A stretch of DNA of 64,000 bases from Cristatella mucedo (GCA_009760855.2 WPIO01000320.1:15001-79000); one strand, 5' to 3'. Positions 43,881-56,947 are shown, numbered from the stretch's first letter. The notes: generated by a model from the letters alone, not told the origin. A program made the numbers and translations.

Positions 43881-43960
43881 TATATATATGTATATCTATA
43901 TACATCTATGAGGATATACATATGTGATATACATATGTGATGATATACATCTGTGAGGAG
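43876..43960. repeat. short AT-rich tandem repeats
   Basis: GATATACAT and ATATGTGATATACATATGTG repeat several times. Confidence 0.8.
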
Positions 43961-44539
43961 CAGGAGGAATAGGAGCAAACTGAGCGACGCCAGGCGATTG
44001 GAGAAGAGACCGCTCGCACCTTCGGGGCAGACGATCCAAAGAGCACCTACGATGGGCTTAGATGGCATGCGCGTCAGCACAAGTGCGTGCTGATCAGTAG
44101 CGATTTGCTGGAATTAATCCAATCAGTGGAGACGCCGATCGGAGCGAGCTCTCCCCTGCTTTGTAAAGCTGCTGGCCCGAGGCCAACTGAGACCGGGTCT
44201 CAAAATGGTGGGCGCCCGGCGGTACGTCGTGCGTTTTTGAACGACGGTGGCTTTGCTGCTTGTAGATCTTGAGTAGTTTTGTGTGCCAAGCATAACGAAT
44301 GGTGAGAAGGTCGTGAAAAGCTGACGGAGTTATTTAAAAAATTCGCCGTTCTGCTTAGGACAAGGTTGAGAATTGACGATTGACTCTGACTGCTTCTCTC
44401 AGCTTATCGAGTCCAAGACACTGCCGCGAATCAAAGAATTTGTCATCCATATTTAATTTCCTTCCTTTTCTGGCTCTTGCTTGCCACTAGGAAATGTTTC
44501 TCAAAAAATAAGAAGTTTCAAAATAAGCCTACTCCTCAC

Positions 44540-44610
44540 ATTATGTGCTCTATTCGCACAAATTGTCCTTCACGTATTGATATACATGCTGACATTCTGC
44601 ACGTTATCGC
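44540..44610 (+). mobile_element. LINE family A 3'UTR fragment
   Basis: TTGTCCTTCACGTATTGATA and CATGCTGACATTCTGCACG match the family 3'UTR. Diverged. Confidence 0.45.
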
Positions 44611-44842
44611 TCATCGGCTGAATCGTACTTCCTTCCCAGCACACGGTAAGTGACTAGACAGTGATTTAGCTAGTCCGAAGTGAACCAGAAATATTTTATT
44701 TTTATTTTGTACTACCCACTATAGATATTGTCGGGCATGGGTACTATTGAACGGATGATTTACAGCTTCTCAGTAGCTGTACATCAGCCGTCGTCAACAT
44801 TCTCGATTTCAAGCGATGGAAGCGCCAAAAAGGGAAGGGTCG

Positions 44843-45160
<318 letters not shown>

Positions 45161-45206
45161 CATCTTTTTCTAAGGTTACTATACAAATGTATTATTATTA
45201 TTAGCA
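45161..45206 (+). mobile_element. LINE family A terminal tail beside microsatellite
   Basis: TCTAAGGTTACTATACAAAT then GTATTATTATTATTAG is the same ending as the LINE at 8600-8640, where a GA microsatellite also replaces the stem-loop core. Confidence 0.65.
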
Positions 45207-45299
45207 TTAATTTTGTCAGTAAGTCATATACACATACATCGACTCTTCAAATAGCTCTGCTGTGTTGCTGAAAGTAGGCAGACTTTACTGTCATCGTGT

Positions 45300-46345
45300 A
45301 GCGACGCGGTCGAGTAAAAGTTGGCTCCAGTAAGCCCCACAGATAGATTACAGTATTCTGAAATTTGATTCGCTTCGGTAAAGAACATGAACCCGTGAAT
45401 GTGGCTTCAAGGCGAACAGTGTCACGGGCCCATATGGCTTAGAGGAATGACGTGGACATACGGTCGTGCTTCCTTTGCAGCTAAGTAAAGTGCCTATAAA
45501 GAGATATCTACGACCTATTAAAAATCCACTACACATCAGCTGGGCTATGCTACCATATATATTACGGGCTATACAGCGCTCTGCTGCAGAGCTTCCCTGC
45601 GGAATTTCTCAGTGCTTTTGGCATGTCACGCTCTCGAAAAAGAATACTGCAAATTTACGCCACACGGTTGCCTAACGGTGGATTTTACGGCACCCCGCTC
45701 GCTGTGCGCCGACAAGTACTTTTGCTGTCCGTTCGTCTTGAGCTTGCAATCGATTCATGGTGAAATTGAGTTGATTCGCCGCGAGATACGCGAACTCTAT
45801 TAGAGCCTCACACTCTCGCACTCGACAGCTTATTTCAAGAGCGTTCGCGTGCGGAATTCCACGAAACTTCGCGGATAAGCCACACACGGGTAGCGCTCAT
45901 TGCAACCCCTCCCCCATAATAGCGCCTCGCACAGTTGCTCCTAAGGAACGGGAACGTGGTTATTGAAGAGAGGCCGCCAACTACAGTCGCCGCCCGCTCT
46001 CGACAGTACTCCTCGTCAAAATTCCCTAAGCGACGCTCTTCTGTCGCACGCGACGTAAACCGCGGTGCCGTGCGTTACTCTCCTCTACCGCCAACTACTA
46101 CCTCAGTACAAAACGCCGTGCATAGCTAAAGTGGAGAAATGGTATTTCAGTCCGCAGTTTCTTTTTGATAGTCCTCAAGTGTACCTTATGTTGTATCGGC
46201 TGCATGAATTATGCAGCTTCGCCGAGAGGGATCACCACGTGCGACAACATCACAGCACTCCGACTGAACGTACGAAGTCTAAAGATTTCTGTGAAGTATG
46301 TACTGCCTAAAGCCTGAGAATAAAATCACTGTAATGGCCTCGTTC
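45300..46345. repeat. composite repeat C, left part, copy 2
   Basis: Matches 540-800 at 45300-45490, about 1040-1075 at 46040-46080, and about 1725-1830 at 46195-46345, in the same order. The family A tail at its 3' side (45470-45500) is cut short. No conserved coding frame. Confidence 0.55.
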
Positions 46346-46434
46346 AAATCCATGTATGGCAATACACTGCGTCCCCATCACTGGATCTAGGTGCACAGTC
46401 TGACGTCATATCCAGAGTTAACCCACTTTATATA

Positions 46435-46590
46435 GATTTATTTTTATAGCGTCCTAACTGAACTAAATGGTAAGGGTGAAATGGTCCAGGTGCTTCACGC
46501 ATGCCACAGGGCTCAAGCTTACGACCTCCCATATAAAATCACCTTGGTTAAGGTCGGAGCGAACTCCTTAACCACCGGCCAAACCAGAGC
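46435..46590 (-). mobile_element. tRNA-derived SINE, diverged
   Basis: The minus strand carries GGTTTGGCCGGTGGTTAAGG (box A region), GAGCCCTGTGGC (box B region) and a decayed tail stem ending in TATAAAAATAAATCTATATA. It lies in an insertion that distinguishes repeat C copy 2 from copy 1. Confidence 0.75.
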
Positions 46591-46714
46591 AGCTCGGAGT
46601 AGCCAGAGATTCATGGTCATTGCGCAGGTAGGACTGCTTGCAAGTAAAGATTTTGGAGAAACCACACTACTCTTTTAGCCGCAGTTGTTGCACTTCAGTA
46701 AGCCGTCGCTTAAG

Positions 46715-47907
46715 TCTGCAATGTAATGTAATGTATCTCCGCCTGTAGCTGCACAAAGTCATAAACACCAAGTAGGTGTTACGCAGGAGAGTTTTGTATA
46801 GCACACTCACAGCTTAAGCGGCTTTCGGTACGCATTCGGTAGCCATCAGACTTCGTCTCACGCAACAAAGAGAAAGTGGTAAGCAAAGAAGAGTCAGGAG
46901 AGCAGTTCAGGTAGTGAGTAGCATAGAAGTAGCAGCTCAGGACCGCTGGAAAACATGTGCCATAGTCGGCAGTTGGAGAGTAGTTGTCATTGCGTAAGAA
47001 TTGTGGAAGCAAGTTCCACAGTCTAGGACCTGCAGAGCTAAAGCTTCTACCGCCAACGGTCTTTAAGCGGAGGAATGGGACAGCTAATTTATTGTCCACA
47101 CAGGACCTGAGGGCGCGAACAGGCTGAAACTGATGCATCAGTTCAGCTAGGTACGAAGGAGCCAAGCCGTGGCGGGCCTTGTTGGTCAGCGTAAGACCTT
47201 TGCTCTGCATCCGTTGCTCAACCGGCAACCATCCTAGCGCTTTCAGAAAAGGAGACACGTGCTCAAACCGTTGGGACTCGAAGACTAGCCTTGCAGCCGT
47301 GTTCATAGTCCAATGCAGTGGCCTAATAGCTTTCTGTGGAAGCCCAGCCAAAAGGAATTACAATAATTAAGCCGAGAGAGAACTAGAGAGCTAGTTAAAT
47401 TTTTTACAAGCCACTGTGGGAGGCAGCTCCTAATCTTGGATAGGAATCGGATGTGATGGCTAGCTAAAGAAGCAGACTTCTGAATGAAGCTTTTGAAATT
47501 GAGGCAGCTGTCGAAAACGACACCTAAATTTATAGCACGTTGTGATGGTCGCACACTAGCATCACCTATTAGAACAGCAAAGCCTTTTAATCCAGCTACA
47601 CGCTTAGGGTGTCCTTTGAGTAGCAGTTCGGTTTTATCATCACTTAATTTCAGGAAGTTTTCCGACATCCAGGATCGAATATCGGCAAGGCAAGCATTCA
47701 GTTTCTCAGTTGCTGCAGCAGATTCCGACGGTTTAAATGACAAATACAACTGAGTATCGTCAGCATAGAAGTGATATCCTATTCCACGGGTCTTAATCAC
47801 TTTTCCCAGAGGTTGTGTATAAATGGAGAACAGCAAGGGAGTGAGTACAGACCCTTGAGGGACTCCACAGGTTACCCTTCTCGTGTTGAGACCTGACTCC
47901 CACACGC
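46715..47907 (-). mobile_element. LINE family B, 5'-truncated
   Basis: RT from [16 protein letters not shown] through [14 protein letters not shown] (aspartates intact) to the C-terminus, in frames 47303-47905 and 46779-47351 joined by a frameshift near 47345. The TAATG-type tail is at 46718-46733. Its 5' end at about 47907 lies inside repeat C. Confidence 0.9.
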
Positions 47908-48214
47908 AATCACTTTTCTACTGGCATCAGCCTCCAAGGGCATCGCCTACATTATGGACAATTGATCAGTTAGCAACGATGCATCTGCAAACTGCTCGCT
48001 AGGGTTACGCTAACTTACCTGCACCCGCCTCGGTCATGCAGCTGATATGCTACGTGCTCACCATAGCTGACATATAAAGCGATGCTTGGTACCCAATCAG
48101 CGAATGCAGACGTCCCCCTTTACTGCACAGAGCATCGCTTTAAGACCGTTGGCTCCAAAAGCTCTTGATGTGGAGGTCCTAGGCTGTGAACTCACTTCCA
48201 AAATTCGTTTGAAA

Positions 48215-48395
48215 ATTCTTATAATAATAATAATAAATAAAAATTACAGTGGATTTAATAACACGTCCACGGATCGCTTAATCGCTTACTAGGCACTATA
48301 CAATTGCTGAAGAAGAAGAAGGAAGATCGAGCGGTAAGTGGAAGCACATGCTCATTAAGCAACGAGAACACCACGGTTATGGTATGGGTGTATTC
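48215..48395 (-). mobile_element. LINE family A 3' fragment, old
   Basis: The counterpart of 2045-2250, with AATAATAATAATAAATAAA tail and GCTTACTAGGCACTATACAA in place of the stem-loop. The shared position in both repeat C copies means it was inserted before the duplication. Confidence 0.6.
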
Positions 48396-48419
48396 AGATC
48401 TTTAAGGGTAGGTCTTCAG

Positions 48420-48665
48420 TAGGTTAGCTCTCTTTACTAGACCTTATTAGGTAGCCACATCGCATGCAGAAAACTCTGAGAATCCTTTAAGGAAGCTTAC
48501 AGGTTGCGATTCTTCAATTGCTTTAGTCAAAGAGGACCTAACGGAAGCTAAATAATGTGTACACTGGTTTTCAAATAAAGAAGGCTGAATACTTTTCGGC
48601 CGAGCTGCTATTATCTAAGGAGTGAGGCCTCTCAGTATTAGCTAGCAAATTGTTTACAGGAAACT
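48420..48665 (-). mobile_element. LINE family B linker fragment
   Basis: Aligns with 23575-23815, the region between endonuclease and RT: CTAGACCTTATTA, AGCCACATC, then GAATACTTTTCGGCCGAGC. It is absent from repeat C copy 1, so it arrived after the duplication or was lost from copy 1. Confidence 0.7.
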
Positions 48666-49390
48666 TGAACAAATTGTCTACCCATGAAGATCAAGTTATA
48701 GGTGACATGGTTAGCATGCAAGTGTGGTTGCTCTTGGCTCTGCCCTTGAATGGACGGTATCGCTAAAGTCTGGAAACGAAATGAGTGTCGAGGAATTCTT
48801 AATTCTTAGATACTACTAGGTACTTAGATGAGGTAGAGTTAGCGAGTCACCAACGTTGAAGTGTCTATTGTTAACTAAACTGCACTGACTTTTGCTTTTA
48901 ATTTTTTTTATAAAATAAAAAAATTATGGATTTTATGAGCATGAAGTAGTTGTGATAAGCTAAGAATGCCATTTCCATTCCCTGAAGTTATCTGTCGCCC
49001 CTGTCGTATAGAGATTCGCCAGCCGTGGTGACGAATTGCACTGGCACGTGTCTGAATTCTGTTTGCTGAGATCGTTAGAAGGCTAGAAGTGGAGAGTACA
49101 CCAATGACGGCAGCCGCTTTGAACTTACTACTGCTAGTTAATAATTAATCCAAGAGATCAAATCAATTACAATACGGTGAATCTTAAAGATCTCATGGGC
49201 CAAAAGATGACCTATTTAGTGCTGCTGCAGGCCCCAGTCGATGCTCCGTTGGTGCAAAGCGGGAAGCTCGATGTTCGGCTCGAGAAACCGGAAACTACGA
49301 TTTCTGGCTATACCAAGAAATCGCTTCTTGTAGGCTTTGGTGGTGGAGATATTGGGCTTGCGCCATGCAGCTCATGGCCGGGATCGACTT

Positions 49391-49916
49391 AAACTTCAAC
49401 TTTAACTTCAAAAAACGCACGTGTTGGGCAAGTCATACTATTGCATATGGTAAGTTTTTATTACTGTGGCTCTCTGGTGGGTAAACTTGTACCATAGTAA
49501 AAACTCGCTTAATAGTGACACAAATGTCTGACATCAACAATGATTGAAGCGTTTCCCCGGGCCGTCGTCTGTTATGTAATGATTTCGAAGTAGGTACCCA
49601 CATCCGCCTGCCCTTATATGCAACATTTTTTGAGTATTGGCCAATAATAATAATGTTTTCCGATGCCTGTGCGATTACGCTAATTTTCAGAATATCAAAT
49701 GGGTGCCAATTTAGCAATCGCTACCCTCTCAAGCAAGCTTTACTATACGTCGCACTTGGTTAGACGCGAGGCCGAGGGAGCTTGCTGTTTCGAAAAGAAT
49801 TCAACTTATGCGGCAAAGGTTTACCCAGGCTAGCTTTGCTTGACTGGGACCAGACGGCTGTGATGCGAAACGGGTCACACGGTAGGCCGGGGGTAAACAA
49901 ATATGGCCATGGCCGG
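49391..49916. other. stretch without recognised feature
   Basis: Nothing supported. A 94-codon minus-strand frame lacks motifs. Confidence 0.3.
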
Positions 49917-50975
49917 ATGTAATGTAATGTAATGTATTTCCATCTGTAACTCTACAAAGCCATAAAGACCGTGTGGGTGTTACGTGGGAGAGATTTGTAT
50001 ATCACACTCACAGCCTAAGCGGCTTTCGGTACACATTTGGCAGCCAACAGAATTCGTGTCGCGCAACAAAGAGAAAGTGGGAAGCATAGCAGAGTCAGGA
50101 GAGCAGTTGAGGTAGTCAGTAGCATGGAAGTAGCACCTCAGGACCGCTAAAAATGATGAGCCAGAGTTGGCAGCAGGAGAGTAGTTGTCGTTGTGTAATA
50201 ATTGTGGAAGCGAGTTCCACAGCCTAGGACCTGCCGAGCTAAAGGTTCTGTCGCTAACGATCTTTAAGCGGAGGAACGAGACAGCTAATTTATTGTCCAC
50301 ACAGGACCTGAGGGCGTGAAGAGACTGACATCGGTGCAGCAGTCAACAAGGTACGAAGGAGCCAAGCCGCGGCGGGCTTGTGGGTCAAGGTGAGAACTTT
50401 GCTCTGTAGCGTTGCTGAACGGCATCCACCCTTTCTCTTTTAGCAAAGGAAACGCGTGCTCAAACCTCTGGGACTTGAAGACTAGCCTTGCAGCCATATT
50501 CATAGTCAGCTGCAGTGGCCTAGTTGCTTTTTGGCAGCCGGGCAAAAAGAGAATGACAGCAATCCAGCCAAGACAGAACTAAGGAGCTAGGTACATATTT
50601 TGTAAGCCACTGTGAAAGGCAGCGCCTAATCTTGGATAGGGATCGGACGTGATGGCTAGCTGTAGAAGTAATTTTCTGAATGAAGCTATTCAAATTAAGG
50701 CAGAAGTCGAAAAGGAATCCTTAACTTCGAGCACGTGGTGATGGTCGCACCACCTATAAGAAGAGCAAAGCCTTTTAATCCAGCCACATGATTAGGGTGA
50801 CCTGTGAGCAGCAGTTTGGTTTTTATCGTCATTTAGTTTGAACAAGTTTTCCGACATCCAGGATCGAATGTCGGCAAGGCAGCAGATTGCGACGGTTTGA
50901 ATGACAAATGCAGCTGAGTATCGTTAGCATAAAAAGTGATATCGTGTTTCATGGGCCTTCATCACTTTTCCCAGA
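49917..50975 (-). mobile_element. LINE family B, 5'-truncated, old
   Basis: From just upstream of the RT active site (about 50960) to the TAATG-type tail (49918-49937). Many indels break the frame; the C-terminal frame 49980-50300 (RLWNSLPQLL) is still readable. Confidence 0.85.
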
Positions 50976-51039
50976 GTGCGATAGAGGACGACTAAAACCT
51001 AGAGGCAATAAGAAAATTTTAATACCGAAGGCTCGGCGG

Positions 51040-51110
51040 AGGAGGCTTCACCTGCCGCTTAACTAGCGGCGTAACCTACCGCCTGATGCCGTTCGGTTCA
51101 CTTCTACGCG
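51040..51110 (+). mobile_element. possible Ty3/Gypsy-like RT scrap
   Basis: One frame reads GVTYRLMPFGS, which resembles the conserved YRF..MPFGL motif of LTR-retrotransposon RT. Only about 20 codons align. It may be chance. Confidence 0.25.
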
Positions 51111-52290
51111 CAATAAGCAGGCCGCCACGCAAAATATGTGTTTCTGGCGCTGGCCTACTTATTGTTACTAAAGGGCGTCGTGAGTCCGCGGCGTGAATTG
51201 GAAAGCGATACACACAAATTGGGGATTTAACTGAGCTTTATTCGCAAGCGCACACAGTCGCTGCGCGTTTAGCTTCAGCTTCATCTCTGCACTCCTCGCA
51301 TTCTTTCAACAGCACAAGCACTTTTGTGGGGGGGGGGGGGAATACGTCCCTGCACTTAAGCTACCTACGGCTATTGCGGGGAACGACCCAAATAGGAGAA
51401 GCCCGAACCGGAGCCTTGACCCTGACCCGAGAACTAGGACTCCGCCTCCACATTACGGCAAGAATACCTTACACGTTACACCAAGTACTCTTGGCGAGAC
51501 CACGTGCACGCGCACACACACGAAACACCGGAGAAACACACACATAGGAGCACTGGCGCTATACGACCATATTAGGTGGCGTCCACCGAATCCTCCTCGC
51601 GCTTTCTCGTCCTGTCCCTCAGTCGCCGAAGAACAGCCCGCCCTCCTTCCCCGCTTTCAGAGAAACGAGCCGGGCAACTACCGGCAGCGGCGTCGAGACG
51701 GAGCAGAAGATGAAGAAGAGGCCCTATCATTATCTAACTAGCTGGGACTATGCGGTTGACAACTCAGCCAATATCAATCACCTCAGCGTCCCCCTTGCTC
51801 ATATCTCGAGAACCCAGATACTCTTCATCCACTTCTTTTGTTCTCACGGAAACCGTCCAGGAAAATCTGGAATGGCTGGCGGCGACGTCGACCCTTGGCA
51901 AGCGTTGTCCTATTCTCAAATTGCTGGCATGTACTAAAGGGTTGACAGATCAGCCAATTTCAATCACCCTACTACGATGGCTGCGTCCTCTTGTTCTAGA
52001 ACAGAAGTGTTTCCTGCTGAGCAATTTTCATTCGCTCTAAAACTGAGTCAGGCTGGCATTGTGCTACAAAGCCACGAGCGAAGTTCAAGGGGTACAACAT
52101 TTTACGGTCTCTTAAGTAATATGCCATAGCTAAGAACCAGGACGATGTGTCATCAAATTTTAGAGGTGGAAATCTAGCCCACTGTTTGCCCACCATGAGG
52201 CACCATAAATTCATAGAAGAATAATCATAGTAATACTAGTGATAGATCGCTTATCTAGTGTCATAACAGAACTTTGCATTTTTATTAATG
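51111..52290. other. GC-rich stretch, possibly LTR-like at 51190-51700
   Basis: A G-run (51330-51341) and CA-rich DNA near 51500-51545 occur. GAGCTTTATTCGCAAGCGC might be a terminal-repeat end, but I find no second copy to show an LTR. No gene is supported. Confidence 0.25.
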
Positions 52291-52292
52291 TA

Positions 52293-52580
52293 CAGTCAGC
52301 CCTTGACTTACAAAATAGAGAGAGAGAGACCATAAAACCTGCCGCAAGTCAAATTTTTCAAGTCGCGAATTTTAGATGATACCTTCCAGTAGGATACTTT
52401 CTGACGCTGTCAGACGTAGTTTTATTTTCGCTGGTTGTGGCGTTGTCAATGCTACCGATCGCACATGAATTTTGAATGTTTCCTTGAAAATAATTTGATT
52501 TTCAATTTTTTTGTGATCGCATCCGAGCTCGTATCTCAGAATTTTCATAAGTCAAACCTTCGTAAGTCGATGGGTTACTG
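52293..52580. mobile_element. pogo/Tigger-like MITE
   Basis: Terminal inverted repeats CAGTCAGCCCTTGACTTAC and, on the opposite end, CAGTAACCCATCGACTTAC, are flanked by TA on both sides (52291-52292, 52581-52582). The 288-bp body has no transposase. CAGT...GACTTAC termini with TA duplication are typical of Tc1/mariner-superfamily pogo elements. Confidence 0.85.
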
Positions 52581-52582
52581 TA

Positions 52583-53249
52583 CACGTTGCAAAAATATTC
52601 AGCGCTCAAATACTTTCAGTCTTAAGTCCCTGAATATTCTTTGCAAGTCGGTACTACAGAATCAGTACACAAGGGTTAATGACGTGCATGGAATTAAACA
52701 TGCGAAAACACACACATATTATGCTTGGGCCAGAATGCTAGAGAAAGCTTGAGGGCGCTCATGGCCACTGGTATAATCATATATGGTATATATGAGTATA
52801 ACACGTGGTTAGTAACAACCGCTGAATCCTGCGCAGGAACAAGAGCGAAAGAAAAAACAATTTAATGTAGGCAAAGAGAAAGCAAAGGGATATATAAATA
52901 CTTCATTGGCTGAGATTTGACAAGACAACTCTGTTTCACCCGAATGGGGTCCATGGCTGGGATTGCCGGCTAAGCAGCAGTGAATTTTCACCTAGCATAG
53001 CACTGCCGAAGCCCCAGACGGTGATATAATGCACTGCTAAGCAACACGTCTCGAGAAACGAGACGCGAACGGCTCTTTCTGCCTCTTCAGGCAAGCGTTT
53101 TTTCCTGTTTTTTCGGTCTGCATATAAGCAATCTCATGTCTCTTCAAGGACCAGTGAGGTTAAAATAAATAAAAAGAATGAAGGTTGAAATCTCTTACGG
53201 GTAGAAGCAGAAGAGTCGTTCAGCACTTGTCCCCCCCCCTTGCAATAGG
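52583..53249. other. stretch without recognised feature
   Basis: No supported gene or repeat, apart from a C-run at 53231-53238. Confidence 0.3.
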
Positions 53250-53370
53250 GAACCGGCAGGCAATTAAGGATTTCCTGCGGCTGAAGAACTCGAGCTCACT
53301 ACCTGGGACGTGAAGTACAAGCACAATGCTGCTGAGCTACATCTATAGAGCCGGCCATCGCTGCTCGGTG
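53250..53370 (-). mobile_element. possible tRNA-derived sequence
   Basis: On the minus strand GATGTAGCTCAGCAGCATTG followed by AGCTCGAGTTC resembles tRNA box A and B. The cloverleaf is not convincing and no second copy is seen. Confidence 0.3.
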
Positions 53371-53664
53371 GTGCACCTGTGTATCGCAGGTATACAGACA
53401 AGGGGATCCGCCATGCTCCATTGCCAATGCTGACAGCCTGATTGGGGCTTGCCAGCTCAATTAGCTCAAGGAACGAACTCCAGAGAATGCACACCCCACG
53501 GCTTGAGGCAACCTGGTCGTCCGAAGTATTGTGCGGTGAAAGATATGAGAGGGCTGCAGTTGGCCGGTAAGAGGAGCCATTTATTTGGCCATCTATATAT
53601 AGTAACATGCATTGCCATGCTAATACCTGATGCTAAAGCCTAGTGATCAAGCTCCCTAATCATG

Positions 53665-54145
53665 CAAACAGCTTACTGCCCCACCAGGCTAAGCATCCTA
53701 CCACCTGCTTTATGGAATCTAACTATTTACCTATACCTCGTACAAACCTCAAATCCTTTGAAGACCGTGCATTTAGTTCGTATGCTCCCAAAGCCTGGAA
53801 CTGACTCCGGACTTCTGTCAGGACATCCCCTGACTTGACCGCATTTAAAAAGAAATTAAAAAAACGCACCTAGTTTGTGGCAGCACTGAGTGGGTCCCTG
53901 TTATTGGTCCTTTATGTGCTTATGCTTACTGACACTGTTGCATACTGCCACTAACCACAAGCATGCTGACCTTGTTCATGTCACCCCTAACTATGTTATT
54001 CACACTGTTTATCAAGCATGATAAAACTCACCATTTAGCCGTGCTTCCGTTGCAGCAAATGAAAAGTGCCCTAGAAAGAGGTTGTATTCTTTGAGGGCGA
54101 TTTATTAAGTTTATTATAATTATTATCATTATTAATAGTCATTGC
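53665..54145 (+). mobile_element. LINE family A C-terminal and 3' end
   Basis: Runs from CCCCACCAGGCTAAGCATCC through the ORF end (AATCCTTTGAAGACCGTGC), the 3'UTR, stem-loop (AGTGCCCTAGAAAGAGG) and an ATTATTATCATTATT tail. The stop-containing frame is decayed. Confidence 0.85.
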
Positions 54146-55067
54146 CTGAACATAGGAAAGGCCAGAGTACAGCACTAGCTAGGTGGTTCTTTTGAGATAT
54201 GTGGACATTGCGAAAGAGGCACAAGCCCTCCAAGTCTGTGAAGCCCCAGAGTAACAGAGGAGTTAACAGGCGACCAAGCCCCAACCTGATCTTGCAGTGT
54301 CTCCCTAATTTCCTTATAGATTAAGAGTCAAGCAGGTCAGCCAGTAGACCTGGCTCTCTCACGTCGTGCATCAAAGCAAACATTCACGGCAGTGGCTGCA
54401 GGGGTAGTAGCACCAAGCTCTCACGAGAGCAAGCAATTGTGGCTGGTCTATAAGTCAGCAGACCTGCTGGTCAGCCCATAGGTTTGCCGGCAGCAGCAGC
54501 AAACAGCAGCAGCATCTCGGGAGAAGCCCGTCACAGTGCCACGGTGTCGTGTCGTGTGTGTCTGCCTCTCGGAACTCGGCAGCGTCTGCCTTTCTATCTG
54601 AGACGACCCAAGTGCAGCGCACCGTCTCAGTACCCCAGCTTCTGCCAAGTAGACTGTGCAGTGGTGTACCTGCCGGCATGTCAAGTGCTGTTCAACCCAC
54701 GAGGTACCGGCATAATAATTGACAGCAACGGTGGCAGCTTTCGACTGATTCAATCACTGCTGAATGTTCTTCGGTATGCATGCCACCCGTGAGTGCATCC
54801 ATCCCATCTGGCACTCTTTCTAACTTTTCTGCCCAGTGCGACCTCGCATATTCCGACGCGCTCGTGTTAGCTGACACCCAGGACTAGGACCACAGTGACG
54901 TCTGGATCTGGTGTTGGTAATTAACGATAACACTAAACCTGCAATATCTCTGGACCTGGCGTCGCAGCAAGATCGTGGGCTGCTAACACACACAGATCCG
55001 AAAGGATGGCACCAGGAAGAAGCAGAGGGTCGCAGGGGAGCGAGCGACAAGGCTCTCAGCATCGACC
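54146..55067. other. stretch without recognised gene
   Basis: Short frames occur on both strands in a CAG-rich region (54485-54515). Nothing supported. Confidence 0.3.
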
Positions 55068-55087
55068 GAGAGAGAGAGAGAGAGAAA

Positions 55088-55162
<75 letters not shown>
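55068..55162. repeat. (GA)n microsatellite
   Basis: About 95 bp of GA with few interruptions. Unlike the other two GA arrays, no LINE tail adjoins it. Confidence 0.97.
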
Positions 55163-55164
<2 letters not shown>

Positions 55165-56009
55165 CAGAGCCTGAAATAAGTAACCTGTCGGCGGCAAAAC
55201 TCTGTCGGCCCTAAACCAGAGTGTCTAGGCCACGTTTAAATTACCTGCAATGGTGATGCATATGATGCATGGGTGTGGCATCAGTGGTGAATTGTTGACC
55301 TAACACTCGGCGGTAGCAGCACCACAGGCATGGCAGGGTAGCTGCAGCCCTTCGAGTGCTACCTGCGCTCTGCTCACTTTAAGTGTCACCCGGAGGCGAC
55401 TTTCTAGACGCAGACTCCGACGTGAGCATGCCAGTTGCCTGGCGATTTTCTGTCTGAGTAGTGAATGCTTTGTATGCATGCCTTCACCGGAGGCTGGTAT
55501 GCTTGGGAAGCAGCAGCTGCTGCTGCTGCTGCGACCAGGGATCTCTGCTTCCGGTAGCTGTAAAAACCGTACAGCTGATTAAGCAACTGTCTTGTGCTAC
55601 TGCGACTGGGTTGGCCATTCAGGCTGTCCAATAGAGTTGTAACTGGGTAAAGGTTTTATTAAGGCTCTGTACAGACCACATATTATGTACAGTGTCATTA
55701 ACCACCAAGCCAAACTAACGATGCCCAGAATCATCACTGTAAAGTGGCTAATAGCATGCATGGTTTTGATATTTTGATGCAGTCAATCATGTAATGATAT
55801 TGTCTTACACAAGTCAAGTCGTACAAAAATTAACCTCACTTTCTTCAATTGTCCTCCGGGTCAATTGTAAGTTGCTATCAGCTGTTGAATGTCACCATCA
55901 CTGTGCCTGGGACTGCTGATGAGGCTGTTTAATGAAGTTTCGAATCAGGTGGATATAAATTTGTGTTTTATAGGATATAGATATATGTTTTCTAAAGCAC
56001 TATGCATAT
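55163..56009. other. stretch without recognised gene
   Basis: A (CAG/CTG)-rich run lies at 55510-55535. No gene is supported. Confidence 0.3.
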
Positions 56010-56105
56010 TATTATCATGCTTTATTTGCAGTATATGTAAAATGCCTAGAAAGAGATTAAGTTATTTTAGGGTGCTATATAATGTATGTATTATTAATAT
56101 TACTA
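56010..56105 (+). mobile_element. LINE family A 3' tail
   Basis: TTTGCAGTATATGTAAAATG, a stem-loop with CCTAGAAAGAGATTAAG, and an ATTATTAATATT tail. Confidence 0.8.
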
Positions 56106-56233
56106 ACTACTGATTATCATTCTTATTTCCTTTTCACCAGGGAGGCACCAAGGTGTACAGGATCAAAAGCTGCAGTGAGCCAGATAAGAGACCATATACT
56201 TGAGATTTATTTGGATTCCTTCAACCACTTCCA

Positions 56234-56292
56234 AATTGGTCCATCCATTTGTGACATCTCGTCTCGACTTCTGTAAGTCTCTGCTTGCTGGT
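56234..56292 (+). mobile_element. LINE family A RT fragment
   Basis: AATTGGTCCATCCATTTGTG to TCTGCTTGCTGG aligns with 29818-29876, the region encoding LVHAFVTSCL and CNSLLTGL. Confidence 0.65.
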
Positions 56293-56762
56293 TGAGTTCA
56301 TTGAAAAGATTTATTTCATAACCGTAATTTACAAATTCTGTCATTAATTTTTCTTGTATCTTCTTCCTAAACCAAAAAACGTCTAAGAACTATGAGTTAG
56401 GCATTTCTTCTTTTTTTACTTTCTAATCTTAGTTGAGACTACCAGCCACCCTGCTCACTCTTTGCACAGTAAGTCACGTGACTGCCATTTCCTACTTGTT
56501 GTTTTAAGGTAGATTTTCAGCTAAGGAGCTCAAATATGTAGCTGCATACCTAGAAGGACATTGTAAGTAAAATTTGTATCGTGTGGAATTTTACATGAGC
56601 TGGGCTTGACTACACATAAATCTAAGTTCTGGAGAACACCTTATCTTGAACTCTGATCAAAGCCTAGGTGGCAGCTCTGATTTTGGCCTATACAATTATC
56701 ACAGGCATTTAGTAGTGACAAAGAATGTAACATCATGTCAAACTATGTTGCTTGGTTTGCAA

Positions 56763-56947
<185 letters not shown>

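Larger units (their letters stand above)
48005..49390. repeat. composite repeat C, right part, copy 2
   Basis: Aligns with 1840-2454 and then with 2455-3057 (and 4128-4545). It contains the family A fragment 48215-48395 and an extra family B fragment. Confidence 0.65.

Noticed and set aside
51190-51700. An LTR
   Set aside because: No paired copy, target duplication or primer-binding site was found; retained only as a possibility.
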